DNA from: Alcanivorax sediminis
GTDB taxonomy: Bacteria > Pseudomonadota > Gammaproteobacteria > Pseudomonadales > Alcanivoracaceae
Reading direction: 5' to 3'
Assembly (NCBI RefSeq): GCF_009601165.1
Contig: NZ_WIRE01000001.1
Location: forward strand, 558,001-622,000
Length of the DNA: 64,000 nt
Below the pieces are notes generated by a model that did not search any database, had not been told where the DNA came from, and worked only from the letters and a program-made list of their open reading frames with translations. This document shows positions 53,318-62,184 of this stretch, piece by piece; within the stretch, counting starts at the first letter, position 1; each line of letters opens with the position of its first letter. A program made the translations under genes and the position numbers.

Positions 53318-53350
53318 AAAGCCACCGCATTCAATGCGGTGGCTTTTTTG
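53318..53350. terminator. Rho-independent terminator (bidirectional)
   Basis: AAAGCCACCGCATTCAATGC then GGTGGCTTTTTTG: a 12-bp stem with a tiny loop, T-run on the plus strand and A-run on the other. It ends the barrel gene and serves the leftward GST gene (stop at 53387) as well. Confidence 0.92.
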
Positions 53351-53386
53351 TTTCAGTAAATCAGCCAGACTGCTCCATACCTGTCC

Positions 53387-53992
53387 TCAGCCTTCATCCA
53401 TTTGTGTGGCGCGGACAAACGCTGGCCGTTGCGTCACCCGTTCCGCATAGGCGGCAAACTCCGGACGCGACTCAAACGAACCGAACTGTAGCCCCCAGGC
53501 CACCTGCGCGCCGACGTACACGTCTGCCGCCGTAAACCGGTCACCCGCGATATACGGGTTTGCCTGCAATGCCCCTGCCAACGCCTCCATCACGGCCTGG
53601 TAAGAGCCATAACCCACCATGCGCTGCTTGTCCGTGGGTACCTCTATGCCCAGCACCTTGCTGTCGGTGACCGCCGCCTCCAACGGACCTGCCGTAAAGA
53701 AAAGCCAGCGGTAATAGGCGCCACGCTCTGCCGCGGTGGGCGCCAGGCCCGCGTCCGGAAACGCCTCGGCAAGATACGCACAAATGGCTGCGCATTCGGT
53801 CACCACCTGATCACCATGGACCACCGTCGGCACCTTGCCCAGCGGGTTAATGGCCAGGTACGCCGGCGCCTTCATGCTGCCATCGTATTCGAGGATTTCT
53901 GTGTGATAGGGCACACCGACCTCTTCCAGCATCCAGCGTGCAATTCGACCACGGGACATGGGGTTGGTGTAGAGCGTCAGTTCCGTTGTCAT
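53387..53992 (-). CDS. Glutathione S-transferase family protein
   Basis: A 201-residue GST: MTTELTLYTNPMSRGRIARW is the N-terminal strand-helix with the active-site Ser-Arg; NPLGKVPTVVHGDQVVTECA holds the glutathione-binding cis-proline and ExAA turn; the C-terminal domain ends FVRATQMDEG. ATG at 53990-53992 is chosen over one 24 codons upstream. It is a second GST of the window and differs in sequence from the one at 45050-45664. Confidence 0.9.
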   Translation of the reverse strand: MTTELTLYTNPMSRGRIARWMLEEVGVPYHTEILEYDGSMKAPAYLAINPLGKVPTVVHGDQVVTECAAICAYLAEAFPDAGLAPTAAERGAYYRWLFFTAGPLEAAVTDSKVLGIEVPTDKQRMVGYGSYQAVMEALAGALQANPYIAGDRFTAADVYVGAQVAWGLQFGSFESRPEFAAYAERVTQRPAFVRATQMDEG

Positions 53993-54083
53993 CCTTTTCT
54001 CCCTGTTATCAAACGTCCGGTTCATCAATGTCTGCAGCAGCGACGCGGCGGACTCAAGCATCATCGCCGGGAATGCCCCTTAA

Positions 54084-54106
54084 CAAAAACCCCGCTTGCG
54101 CGGGGT
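54084..54106 (-). terminator. Rho-independent terminator of the envelope cluster
   Basis: On the reverse strand AACCCCGCGCAAGCGGGGTT followed by TTTG, 7 bp past the last gene's stop. It ends the leftward four-gene cluster. Confidence 0.85.
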
Positions 54107-54112
54107 TGGCGT

Positions 54113-55408
54113 TTACCACTGGATCGGTGCTTCCGATGAGCCCGGACTGGCTTGCTGTCCGGCGGGTTGCGCGGACAGGGCTCTGGCCTGTTTGTCCGGG
54201 CGAACCCGATCACCCACCTTGAGCGCGCCACTGGCGGTGCCTTCGATTTGGGCAATGCCGTAATCCGGGCGCACATCCGTCACTTTCAATGTAGCCAGTG
54301 CCGCCCCTTCCATCTTGATGGTCATGCCCGTATCCGGATCCTTCATCTCACCCGCAGGGCGGTACACCTTCAGGATCCCGTCCTGCTCCAGACGGCCTTC
54401 GCCCTGGGTCAGAAACACGTTGTTGCCATCCACCTTGATCACCTGCACCGGGTAGAGCACATCGGTGGCATCACCGGCGATGGCGCGGGCGATTTCCGGA
54501 TAGAGAATGTCGGCAAGGCGTTCGGGATGGTTGCGGTCATCAATCTTTTGTTCGCGGGCCAGGGCCCGGATGGTGGCTTCCGGCTTGTCCCACACGTACA
54601 GGTCACTCCACAGGATCTCCGTGGTCGTGGTATCAATCAGGCGATAGCGCACGCGCACATAGGGCTCATAGCCGCCCATCTTGGCGCCATAGAATTCCCG
54701 ATCACTGTCACCGATCTGGAAGTCCTCAATGGTACCCACCAGCAACAGGTCGGCCCCTTTGCGCTGGCCCAGGCGCGCCATTTCTTCCGGCGCCACGCTG
54801 CCTTCGGACACGGTTGCCAGTTCCTTCTCGATATCCGCCAGATAGGCACGATCCAGTACCCGGAAACGTCCGGACTGGGTGAAGGCCATGGACAGGTTTT
54901 CCGCCAGATCACGCTGCACTTCATTGGCCGGCACCTTTACGTCACCCAGGTCGTAACTGCTGGCGCGGGTATCGAAGGTGGCAATGGCAATGCCGGGGAG
55001 ATGCGAGCGGTCCGGGCCGAGGGATTTGGGACGCAGGATCTCGGCCTGCACATCCGCCTGCCACATGCCGTCGTCCACTTTCTTCACCGACTGCACCTGG
55101 TAGGTCTTGATGTTGCCCAGCGTTGGTAACTGCGGTTCCGGCACCGAGGTTTCCTTGCCCATCCAGGTGGACACATCGCCTTGCTGCTGAATCACCCACT
55201 CATACACATCGGTACGGAAGTTGGGATCCACCGCCAGAGTCACGCCGCCCCCCTGACGCACCGCCGCCACCAGCGCATTGGTCATGGCCTGTTCCGGGGT
55301 ATCACCGAAGCCTCGGGAGGAAACCGATACAGTCTCGGTGAGCGCATGGCTCAGCGAAGAGAACAGCATCAGCACCACTACCACTGGAGCAAATAGACGT
55401 TTAATCAT
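54113..55408 (-). CDS. CsgG/LpoB-like periplasmic assembly protein
   Basis: A 431-residue exported protein from the ATG at 55406-55408, preceded by an ideal AAGGAGG. The signal MIKRLFAPVVVVLMLFSSLS plus HALTE is not a lipoprotein. RPKSLGPDRSHLPGIAIATF begins the anticodon-domain-like half and FRVLDRAYLADIEKELATVS with GADLLLVGTIEDFQIGDSD is the CsgG/LpoB fold; the C-terminus has repeated beta segments (GALKVGDRVRPDKQ). FlgT-like proteins share this architecture. It is the last gene of a cluster with an LpoB-like lipoprotein, so an envelope assembly role fits; substrate unknown. Confidence 0.82.
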   Translation of the reverse strand: MIKRLFAPVVVVLMLFSSLSHALTETVSVSSRGFGDTPEQAMTNALVAAVRQGGGVTLAVDPNFRTDVYEWVIQQQGDVSTWMGKETSVPEPQLPTLGNIKTYQVQSVKKVDDGMWQADVQAEILRPKSLGPDRSHLPGIAIATFDTRASSYDLGDVKVPANEVQRDLAENLSMAFTQSGRFRVLDRAYLADIEKELATVSEGSVAPEEMARLGQRKGADLLLVGTIEDFQIGDSDREFYGAKMGGYEPYVRVRYRLIDTTTTEILWSDLYVWDKPEATIRALAREQKIDDRNHPERLADILYPEIARAIAGDATDVLYPVQVIKVDGNNVFLTQGEGRLEQDGILKVYRPAGEMKDPDTGMTIKMEGAALATLKVTDVRPDYGIAQIEGTASGALKVGDRVRPDKQARALSAQPAGQQASPGSSEAPIQW

Positions 55409-55492
55409 GTGACCTCCTTGTTGTGCCTGGGCAACACCCGAATTTCCAGTTATCGCCACAGGAACGGCATTGGGCGCGAGACCAGGGCCGGT

Positions 55493-55580
55493 TGCGAGTA
55501 ACGAGTTTCGAGTTGCGAAAACCTCAACAAGAGGCGGCTCGGGTTTGCCTTTCGAAACTCGTTACTCGCTTCTCGACACT
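55493..55580. repeat. Heptad-arm inverted repeat, copy H
   Basis: The left arm reads GAGTAAC GAGTTTC then GAGTTGC GAAAACC; the right arm reads GAAACTC GTTACTC then GCTTCTC GACACTT, units of 7 nt. It lies between the LpoB-like gene's end and the CsgG-like gene's start, inside an otherwise operonic cluster. Confidence 0.9.
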
Positions 55581-55611
55581 TTTCCCGTCGTGCGAGCGTG
55601 CTGCGTCTCTG

Positions 55612-56205
55612 TTACAGCCCAAACAGACTCTTGGTTTTGGTCTTGCGGATTTCTTTTTCGTTGGCCCACTCGATGATGCCGGTCTGGATGTTCATCAGCT
55701 TCAGAGTGAACTTGTAGTACACGTCCTTGGTGCTACCGTCGCGCTTTACAATGGAAGAGAAGTTGCCGTACATCATGAACTCGGCACCAATCTGACGACC
55801 CATCTGCGCGGCGGTAGACGGATCCACCAGGCCGGATTCGCTCTGGTAATCCAGCTGCTGACGTACGCTCTCCACCTTGGTCATATCCACAAAACGGAAC
55901 TTGCCGGAGTTGAGCAGCTTGGACTGGATGGTGTCAGTGATGGATTCCGTATCCACATGCTCGGTGGTCTTGTTCTTGATGCTGTCCACAAACACCACCG
56001 GACGACGGTTCTGAGTCAGCTGCACAATGGGCGGGAACACCAGCATGTCGTCCACCATCTTGGCGGCGATCATCTGCAGGTCGGTGGAGCCGAAATCGGT
56101 ATTCACCGTCTCACGAGCCTGGGCATCGCCGTAATCTACCTTGGACGCACAACCGGACAGCGCCACAACCGCGCCCAGCATCATCATTGAGAGTACACGT
56201 CGCAT
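55612..56205 (-). CDS. LpoB-like penicillin-binding-protein activator
   Basis: A 197-residue lipoprotein: MRRVLSMMMLGAVVALSGCA with lipobox LSGC. The globular domain is the LpoB type, with RRPVVFVDSIKNKTTEHVDT, IQSKLLNSGKFRFVDM, AAQMGRQIGAEFMMYGNFSS and LKLMNIQTGIIEWANEKEIR. In E. coli LpoB reaches through the peptidoglycan to stimulate PBP1b. A ribosome site AAGGAG precedes the ATG. It stands 43 bp after the YcfL-like gene; in E. coli ycfL likewise adjoins lpoB (as I recall), supporting the call. Confidence 0.9.
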   Translation of the reverse strand: MRRVLSMMMLGAVVALSGCASKVDYGDAQARETVNTDFGSTDLQMIAAKMVDDMLVFPPIVQLTQNRRPVVFVDSIKNKTTEHVDTESITDTIQSKLLNSGKFRFVDMTKVESVRQQLDYQSESGLVDPSTAAQMGRQIGAEFMMYGNFSSIVKRDGSTKDVYYKFTLKLMNIQTGIIEWANEKEIRKTKTKSLFGL

Positions 56206-56248
56206 CTTTTTCTCCTTGTTAGCGGGTTGGACCGCTCAAATCGTCAAA

Positions 56249-56647
56249 TTACTCCTGAACCCAGACTTCAAAGCGGACAGCACTGGGGTTCGGGGCGATG
56301 GCTTTTACACTGTTCATGCTACGACCGGCCATGACGACCTGCCGCCACGGCTGGGCTTCCGGCTCCAGTTCAAAGCCATCGGCGTCGAAAAACTTGATCT
56401 TGTACTGGAAGTCGAGCTGGAACTTCCAGTCGTTTTCCAGAGTGGCCTGCACATACAGCAGATCGCCCACTTTTTTCTGTTTCAGATCGGCAATGGAGAT
56501 GCGGCTGCCCAACAGGCTGTTGTTGGAATACACCTTGGTAACGGTCTCACCGTTTTCATCCACTTCCATCTGGCCCATGTTGCTGGCCGAGCACGCCGCC
56601 AGCAGCACAGCCACCAGCAACGCCATCATCGGGCGGAAAATACTCAT
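56249..56647 (-). CDS. YcfL (DUF1425) family lipoprotein
   Basis: A 132-residue lipoprotein (VAVLLAACSASNM gives the lipobox AAC). The DUF1425 body is RISIADLKQKKVGDLLYVQA, then LDFQYKIKFFDADGFEL and MNSVKAIAPNPSAVRFEVWV, a small beta-sandwich. Function unknown; association with LpoB is conserved. Its ATG overlaps the upstream gene's stop (ATGA), and GGAGGGACCC lies at the end of that gene as ribosome site. Confidence 0.9.
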   Translation of the reverse strand: MSIFRPMMALLVAVLLAACSASNMGQMEVDENGETVTKVYSNNSLLGSRISIADLKQKKVGDLLYVQATLENDWKFQLDFQYKIKFFDADGFELEPEAQPWRQVVMAGRSMNSVKAIAPNPSAVRFEVWVQE

Positions 56648-58152
56648 AAGGGTCCCTCCTGAACGGGTAACACGCGAGTAATCAAGCGGCCGGGGACGGC
56701 CACGGCATGGATCACAGTGAGGCCCCGGTTTACCACCGGTACCGTCAACGTAGCATCGCCCTGCGGGGTGCTCAACAACAGGGTATGTTCACCCTGTGGC
56801 AGGGAAAATCGGGTGGCCTGGGCATAGGCAGGCAGGGTAAGCCAGCTGCGCCGGTCGGCCTGCTCACTGACCAGGTTATAAATCTGGGTTGCAAAGGCAC
56901 CCAGCACACCATAATTGTCGTTGGCCTGTTTCTGCAGGTTGTACTTGGTGGTGGCACGCAAGGTCTGACGCACCAGCATGCCGGGCATACGTTCCTTGAG
57001 ATCCTTGGCGGCCAGTGCGCCCACATCGGCCATCACCTGGGTTTCCCCCAATGGCTGCATACCGGTATCCAGTACGCGCAGGCTATCCCGGCGGGGCTTG
57101 TCTTCCAGGGAATAGGTGGGAAATGCCACGGAGAAGTAACCATGGATGGTCGGTATCGGCAGGCTGAATTCGGCACGGGGCTGGACAAAGCCCTGCTCAT
57201 AGATCACTGCCACCAGGCCGCCATCGACACGCTGGCCATTCATGGCTGCGGATACCCGCTCCACGTCTTCTTTCAGCATGGTGGATTCCGGGTGAATCTC
57301 CAGGGCCTTTTTGTAGTCCACCAACGCATCGTTATATTCGCGGTGCGCTTCCCAGAACAGGGCAGAGAGATAGAAGGTCCAGGCATTCTGGAAGCTGGAC
57401 TTCACATCCCCTGCCACCGCATTGAGCCCTTCGAAGTAGCCATCAAACTGGCTCACATCGATATCGTTTTCTTCCGCGTCTTCTTCGGCTTTGGCAATTT
57501 CCTTGTCGCGCTTGTTGGCCGCCACCTGCTGTTCCAGCGCCGCCGCCCGCAGCTCCACGGCCGCACCGGAGGCGTCATCCGCCGCCCAGTAGTTCAGGGC
57601 CTGATAGGCACGGGTAAAGATGCGTTCGTAATCCGGGGCAATGTAGGCGCGGGCGTTATCATTGGTGAGCATGGCAGAGCCGGTGGCCGCCAGTGATGAC
57701 ACCTGAATGCGGGCACTGTTGTCTTCCGCATCATAGGCCGCCACCGCACCGGCAAAGGCATTACGGCTCGCTTCCCGCTGCCCCTGTAACTGGCTGACCC
57801 GACCCAACTCCTGCAGATACAGCACGCCGTCCGCGCTACTGGTAGCCGATTCCAGTTTGCTGATCACCGGGCTGACGCGGGTATCGGCGGGGGTGGCGTT
57901 GACGGGTTTCAGGCTGGCGGTGTTCTGGTCGTTATCCGGTCCGGCGGATTCCGCCGCTTCATCTTCATGATCGACCGTATCAGGATCTGAGGTACCCGCT
58001 TCCGGCGCGACCGTCACCGCAGGTGCCCTGGACAATTCCGCTTTCCACTTGGCTGCCTGACTGGGATAGGACACAAACATCGAGTTGCTGGCGCAACCGG
58101 ACAACAAGGCCATACAGGCCAGCGCCAGACATCCTTTTCTGATCCCATCCAT
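56644..58152 (-). CDS. COG3014-type TPR lipoprotein
   Basis: A 502-residue outer-membrane lipoprotein: GCLALACMALLSGCASNSMF places the lipidated Cys near residue 18. After an acidic, low-complexity linker (residues 40-100) comes an alpha-helical TPR-like region with FYLSALFWEAHREYNDALVD then YKKALEIHPEST. A C-terminal beta-rich half follows (DVGALAAKDLKERMPGMLVR, then SWLTLPAYAQATRFSLPQGE). It heads the cluster COG3014-YcfL-LpoB-CsgG-like. The ATG at 58150-58152 has no clear ribosome site. Role unknown; partnering LpoB suggests peptidoglycan-synthase control. Confidence 0.82.
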   Translation of the reverse strand: MDGIRKGCLALACMALLSGCASNSMFVSYPSQAAKWKAELSRAPAVTVAPEAGTSDPDTVDHEDEAAESAGPDNDQNTASLKPVNATPADTRVSPVISKLESATSSADGVLYLQELGRVSQLQGQREASRNAFAGAVAAYDAEDNSARIQVSSLAATGSAMLTNDNARAYIAPDYERIFTRAYQALNYWAADDASGAAVELRAAALEQQVAANKRDKEIAKAEEDAEENDIDVSQFDGYFEGLNAVAGDVKSSFQNAWTFYLSALFWEAHREYNDALVDYKKALEIHPESTMLKEDVERVSAAMNGQRVDGGLVAVIYEQGFVQPRAEFSLPIPTIHGYFSVAFPTYSLEDKPRRDSLRVLDTGMQPLGETQVMADVGALAAKDLKERMPGMLVRQTLRATTKYNLQKQANDNYGVLGAFATQIYNLVSEQADRRSWLTLPAYAQATRFSLPQGEHTLLLSTPQGDATLTVPVVNRGLTVIHAVAVPGRLITRVLPVQEGPL

Positions 58153-58271
58153 AAGAGGTGTTGTGTTCCCTTTCAAAGCCTGTGGCCATGACAGTGAGAC
58201 CGCCCATTTTACAAACGGTTCCGAGCCGCTCCCCACCCACTCACAGGCCGTGTCGAATTTTTATGACGGAC

Positions 58272-58314
58272 AAAAAAGCCGGAGCAGACAAGGTAGTCCG
58301 GCTCCGGCTTTTTG
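58272..58314. terminator. Rho-independent terminator of serA
   Basis: AAAAAAGCCGGAGC and GCTCCGGCTTTTT pair with a 15-nt loop. A-run and T-run on both sides make it usable in both directions; it lies 32 bp beyond the serA stop. Confidence 0.9.
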
Positions 58315-58346
58315 TCGAGCGCCGAGGCGCTCAGTTCACTGCGCGA

Positions 58347-59576
58347 TTAGAACAATACGCGGGTACGGATCGTCCCATCGATGGTGCGCAGTTTTTCCAG
58401 CGCAAGCTGGCTGTATTCCTTGTTCACGTCGATCACCACATAACCAATTTCTTCATTGGTCTGCAGGTACTGACCGGCAATGTTGATGCCATTATCAGAG
58501 AAAATGGAGTTGATCTGGGTCATCACGCCGGGCACGTTCTTGTGAATGTGCAGCAGACGGTGATTGTCCGGGTGTGCGGGCAGGGCCACTTCCGGGAAGT
58601 TCACCGCACCGAGGGTCGCGCCGTTATCAGAGTAACGAGCCAGCTTCTCGGACACTTCGGTGCCAATGTTCACCTGCGCTTCCTGGGTAGAGCCGCCAAT
58701 GTGCGGGGTCAGGATCACGTTGTCGAACTTGCGCAGCGGGCTGACGAATTCGTCGTCGTTACCTTTCGGCTCTTCCGGGAATACATCGATGGCAGCACCC
58801 AGCAGGTGACCGTCTTCCAGCGCCGCCGCCAGGGCGTCGATGTCGACAACCTTGCCGCGAGCATAGTTGATCAGATAACCCTTCGGCTTGATGGCACGGA
58901 TCTGCTCTTCCTTGATCATCCAGCGGGTTTCGGCGGTATCCGGCACGTGCAGGCTGACCACGTCAGACATGCCCAGCAGCTCGTTCAGGTCGGACACCTG
59001 TTCGGCGTTACCCAGCGGCAGCTTGGGGATCACGTCGTAGAACTTCACTTTCATGCCCATGGCTTCGGCCAGCACGGACACTTGCGCACCGATGTTGCCG
59101 TAACCCACCAGGCCCAGGGTCTTGCCACGGATCTCGTAGCTATCCTTGGCGGTCTTCAGCCAGCCACCGTTATGGGCAGACGCATTCTTCTCGGGAATGC
59201 CGCGCATCAGGTTGATGGTGTGGGCAATCACCAGTTCCGCTACGGAACGGGTGTTAGAGTAGGGAGCATTGAACACGGGAATACCGCGCTTCAGGGCTGC
59301 CTTCAGGTCTACCTGATTGGTACCGATACAGAAACAACCGACGCCGATCAGCTTGTCCGCCGCCTCGAACACCTCTTCGGTGAGCTGGGTACGGGAACGG
59401 ATACCCACAAAGTGCGCATCCTTGATCTTGTCGGTCAGGTCGCTGCCCGTCAGTGCGGTGGGCAGCAGCTCCACGTTGGAGTAACCGTGTGCCTTCAGGT
59501 TCTCCACGGCATTTTCGTGGATGCCCTCGAGCAGGAGAACGCGGATCTTGTCCTTCTCAAGAGAAGTATCGGCCAT
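58347..59576 (-). CDS. serA: D-3-phosphoglycerate dehydrogenase
   Basis: A 409-residue SerA, first enzyme of serine synthesis, oxidising 3-phosphoglycerate with NAD. The nucleotide-binding motif GKTLGLVGYGNIGAQVSVLA, the catalytic ARGKVVDIDALAAAL and LTPHIGGSTQEAQVNIG are plain. A C-terminal ACT regulatory domain starts near HIHKNVPGVMTQINSIF. ATG at 59574-59576 is the family's normal start. It is divergent from a GlcD-type dehydrogenase 143 bp away, a pairing known in Pseudomonas where the second enzyme recycles 2-hydroxyglutarate made by SerA. Confidence 0.97.
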   Translation of the reverse strand: MADTSLEKDKIRVLLLEGIHENAVENLKAHGYSNVELLPTALTGSDLTDKIKDAHFVGIRSRTQLTEEVFEAADKLIGVGCFCIGTNQVDLKAALKRGIPVFNAPYSNTRSVAELVIAHTINLMRGIPEKNASAHNGGWLKTAKDSYEIRGKTLGLVGYGNIGAQVSVLAEAMGMKVKFYDVIPKLPLGNAEQVSDLNELLGMSDVVSLHVPDTAETRWMIKEEQIRAIKPKGYLINYARGKVVDIDALAAALEDGHLLGAAIDVFPEEPKGNDDEFVSPLRKFDNVILTPHIGGSTQEAQVNIGTEVSEKLARYSDNGATLGAVNFPEVALPAHPDNHRLLHIHKNVPGVMTQINSIFSDNGINIAGQYLQTNEEIGYVVIDVNKEYSQLALEKLRTIDGTIRTRVLF

Positions 59577-59719
59577 GATTGAAGTCTCGGTAGCCTGTGA
59601 AATGGGCGCGTATGGTAACATAGCGCGCTCAAATTGAGAGCAGTCCCGCCGTCGGATTGCTCAAGTTGGCGTGAGAACGCCTCAAGATCGCGCGATTTAC
59701 CCCGTTCAGGAGACCCTTG

Positions 59720-61114
59720 ATGACCGCTTTTGCCCACGCCGCAATGGAGCAACTGACTGATTTGCTTGGCAAACGCCTGCTTACCGACCAGGAAAGCGCG
59801 GAGCGCTACGGGGTCGACTGGACCAAGGTCTGGGCACCGTCGCCCTGCGCCGTGGCCCTGCCGGAAACCATCGATGAAGTGCAGCAGATCGTGGAAATCG
59901 CCAATGAGCACGGTTTGCATCTGGTGCCGTCCGGAGGCCGCACCGGCCTGTCTGCCGGTGCCGTGGCCGCCAACAACGAGCTGGTGGTCGCCTTTGATCG
60001 CATGAACAAGGTGCTCGATTTCAACGAATTCGATCGCGCTGTTACCGTACAGCCCGGCGTCGTCACCCAGCAGCTGCAGGAATTCGCCGAAGAGAAAGGC
60101 CTGTTCTACCCGGTGGATTTCGCCTCAGCGGGCTCCAGCCAGATCGGCGGCAACATCGGCACCAATGCTGGCGGCATCAAGGTGATTCGCTACGGCATGA
60201 CCCGTGACTGGATCACCGGCCTGAAAGTCGTCACCGGCAAGGGCGAACTGCTGGAACTGAACAAGGGCCTGATCAAGAACGCCACCGGCTACGATTTCCG
60301 TCATCTGTTTATCGGCTCGGAAGGCACCCTGGGCTTTGTCGTGGAAGCCACGGTCAAACTCACCCGCCAGCCGAAAGACCTGACCGCCCTGGTACTGGGC
60401 GCGCCGGGTTTCCGTGAAGTGATGAGCATCCTGCACGCCTTCCAGCAGGACATCGACCTCACCGCCTTCGAATTCTTCTCCGACAAGGCCATGGCGCACG
60501 TGCTGGCCCACGGCGTGCCGAAGCCCTTCGACACCGAGTGCCCGTTCTACTGTCTGCTGGAATTCGAACAGCTCTCCGAGCAAGTCGGTGAACAGGCCAT
60601 GGCCATCTTCGAAAAATGCGTGGAAGAAGGCTGGGTACTGGACGGCGTCATGAGCCAGTCCCTGCAGCAGCTCGACCAGCTCTGGCAGCTGCGTGAGCGC
60701 ATCTCCGAATCCATTGCGCCGCACACCCCGTACAAGAACGACATCTCCGTGAGCATCGCCAAGGTGCCGGACTTCGTGGAAGACGTGGACACCGTAGTAC
60801 AGGACGCCTACCCGGATTTCGAAATCGTCTGGTTCGGCCACATCGGCGACGGCAACATGCACCTGAACATCCTCAAGCCCGCCGACCTGCCCAAGGAAGA
60901 CTTCTTTGCCAAGTGCAACAACGTCTCCAAGTGGGTGTTCGAGATCGTCGAGAAGTACAACGGGTCTATCTCTGCCGAACACGGCGTGGGCATGACCAAG
61001 AAGCCCTACCTGGAATACTCGCGCAGCCCGGAAGAAATTGCCTGCATGAAAGCCGTGAAGCAGGTGTTCGATCCCAACAATGTGATGAACCCGGGGAAAC
61101 TGTTCGATGTTTGA
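59720..61114 (+). CDS. FAD-linked D-2-hydroxyacid (D-2-hydroxyglutarate-type) dehydrogenase
   Basis: A 464-residue FAD-linked oxidase of the GlcD/D2HGDH family. The PCMH FAD domain has LVPSGGRTGLSAGAVAANNE, FASAGSSQIGGNIGTNAGGI and NATGYDFRHLFIGSEGTLGF; the C-terminal domain ends HIGDGNMHLNIL and EHGVGMTKKPYLEYS, metal-binding His residues included. No Fe-S domain, so not GlcF-fused. Genetic linkage to serA supports oxidation of D-2-hydroxyglutarate to 2-oxoglutarate, which pulls the unfavourable SerA reaction. An in-frame TTG lies just before the ATG. Confidence 0.92.
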   Translation: MTAFAHAAMEQLTDLLGKRLLTDQESAERYGVDWTKVWAPSPCAVALPETIDEVQQIVEIANEHGLHLVPSGGRTGLSAGAVAANNELVVAFDRMNKVLDFNEFDRAVTVQPGVVTQQLQEFAEEKGLFYPVDFASAGSSQIGGNIGTNAGGIKVIRYGMTRDWITGLKVVTGKGELLELNKGLIKNATGYDFRHLFIGSEGTLGFVVEATVKLTRQPKDLTALVLGAPGFREVMSILHAFQQDIDLTAFEFFSDKAMAHVLAHGVPKPFDTECPFYCLLEFEQLSEQVGEQAMAIFEKCVEEGWVLDGVMSQSLQQLDQLWQLRERISESIAPHTPYKNDISVSIAKVPDFVEDVDTVVQDAYPDFEIVWFGHIGDGNMHLNILKPADLPKEDFFAKCNNVSKWVFEIVEKYNGSISAEHGVGMTKKPYLEYSRSPEEIACMKAVKQVFDPNNVMNPGKLFDV

Positions 61115-61808
61115 TGACGCCATCACTCTCAACAGCGGCGAAGACGATTACGTTCACCGCTGGATCGACGGCTCGCCCATCGACATCCCGGTGGGCAAGG
61201 TGGTCTGCGTAGGCCGCAACTACGCCGACCACGCCCGCGAGCTGGGCAACGAAGTGCCAGAGTCCCCGATCCTGTTCATGAAACCCGCCACCGCGCTGGC
61301 CAGCCTGCACGAACCGGTGGTGATCCCGGCAGGGCAGGGGCCGGTGCATCATGAAGTGGAAATGGTGGTGCTGATCGGCAAGCGAATCCGCAAGGAAACC
61401 GATCTGGAAAACATCCGCTTCAGCATCGCTGCCTACGGCGTGGGCCTGGACCTGACCCTGCGCGAATTGCAGAACCAGCTCAAGGAAAAAGGCCACCCCT
61501 GGGAGCGCGCCAAGGCCTTCGACGGCGCCGCCCCCGTGTCCGGCTTCATCGACGCCCGCGGCATCTCCGTGCGCCAGAACCTGGACGTGACCCTGGAGAT
61601 CAACGCCGAAGTGAAACAGCACGGCCACACCGGCCTGATGCTGTTTCCCACCTTCGAGCTGGTGGCCGAAATCAGCCAGACCTTCACCCTGGAACCGGGC
61701 GATGTGGTCTTCACCGGCACCCCCGCCGGCGTCGGCCCGCTGAACAGTGGCGACAAGTTCACCGCGCGGCTGGGCAACATTATTCAGGTGTTTGGGCATA
61801 TAGCCTGA
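61107..61808 (+). CDS. Fumarylacetoacetate hydrolase (FAH) family protein
   Basis: A 233-residue YcgM-like FAH-family protein, usually an acylpyruvate hydrolase or oxaloacetate decarboxylase. Motifs: KVVCVGRNYADHARELGNEV, PILFMKPATALASL, HHEVEMVVLIGKRIRK (metal-binding Glu pair) and FTLEPGDVVFTGTPAGVGPL. Its ATG overlaps the preceding stop by 8 bp, so translation is coupled with the 2-hydroxyacid dehydrogenase. A role in clearing 2-oxo or enol acids from central metabolism is plausible. Confidence 0.92.
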   Translation: MFDDAITLNSGEDDYVHRWIDGSPIDIPVGKVVCVGRNYADHARELGNEVPESPILFMKPATALASLHEPVVIPAGQGPVHHEVEMVVLIGKRIRKETDLENIRFSIAAYGVGLDLTLRELQNQLKEKGHPWERAKAFDGAAPVSGFIDARGISVRQNLDVTLEINAEVKQHGHTGLMLFPTFELVAEISQTFTLEPGDVVFTGTPAGVGPLNSGDKFTARLGNIIQVFGHIA

Positions 61809-62184
61809 TCTGGAACTGCTGCAGGAGCGCCGCTTGAGGCGCGAATCCCCCTGATGTTGGCGGCACCTGCCTTCAAGGCCTGCCGCCACCATCCCTAAGC
61901 TTTCCCGTTCTAAAACAAACTTGCCCTCGCCGGGCCGGCCCAAAGGGGTGCTCCGCGACACCCCTCTGGACTCCCCCGCGCCCCGACTCCGTTCGGCCTG
62001 CTCCGCAGGCACACTCCGGTACTCACGATCTGGCGGACGCAAAAAAGACTCGCTCCGCTCAGACAGGTTTTTTGCTCTTCGCCGCCAGATCCTTCCGTTC
62101 CTCGACTCACTCTACGGGGAAGGTAAACCCCTCTAAAGAGAGATCCCATTCCTGGCAGACTCCACTCATCCGCTTAAGATTGAC
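61809..62184. other. Intergenic region with palindromic elements, 376 bp
   Basis: No gene seen. It has a REP-like word (CTGCAGGAGCGCCGCTTGAG, 61818-61837), a hairpin GGCGGCACCTGCC..GGCCTGCCGCC (61859-61886), GGGGTG..CACCCC near 61946-61964, and the nested inverted repeat at 62027-62091. G+C is high up to about 62100 and then falls sharply. Confidence 0.7.
62027..62091. repeat. Nested inverted repeat
   Basis: The outer arms GATCTGGCGG / CCGCCAGATC (62027-62036 and 62082-62091) and inner arms GCAAAAAA / TTTTTTGC (62039-62046 and 62068-62075) form a cruciform-capable unit with the GC-rich centre CTCGCTCCGCTCAGACAGG. Confidence 0.8.
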
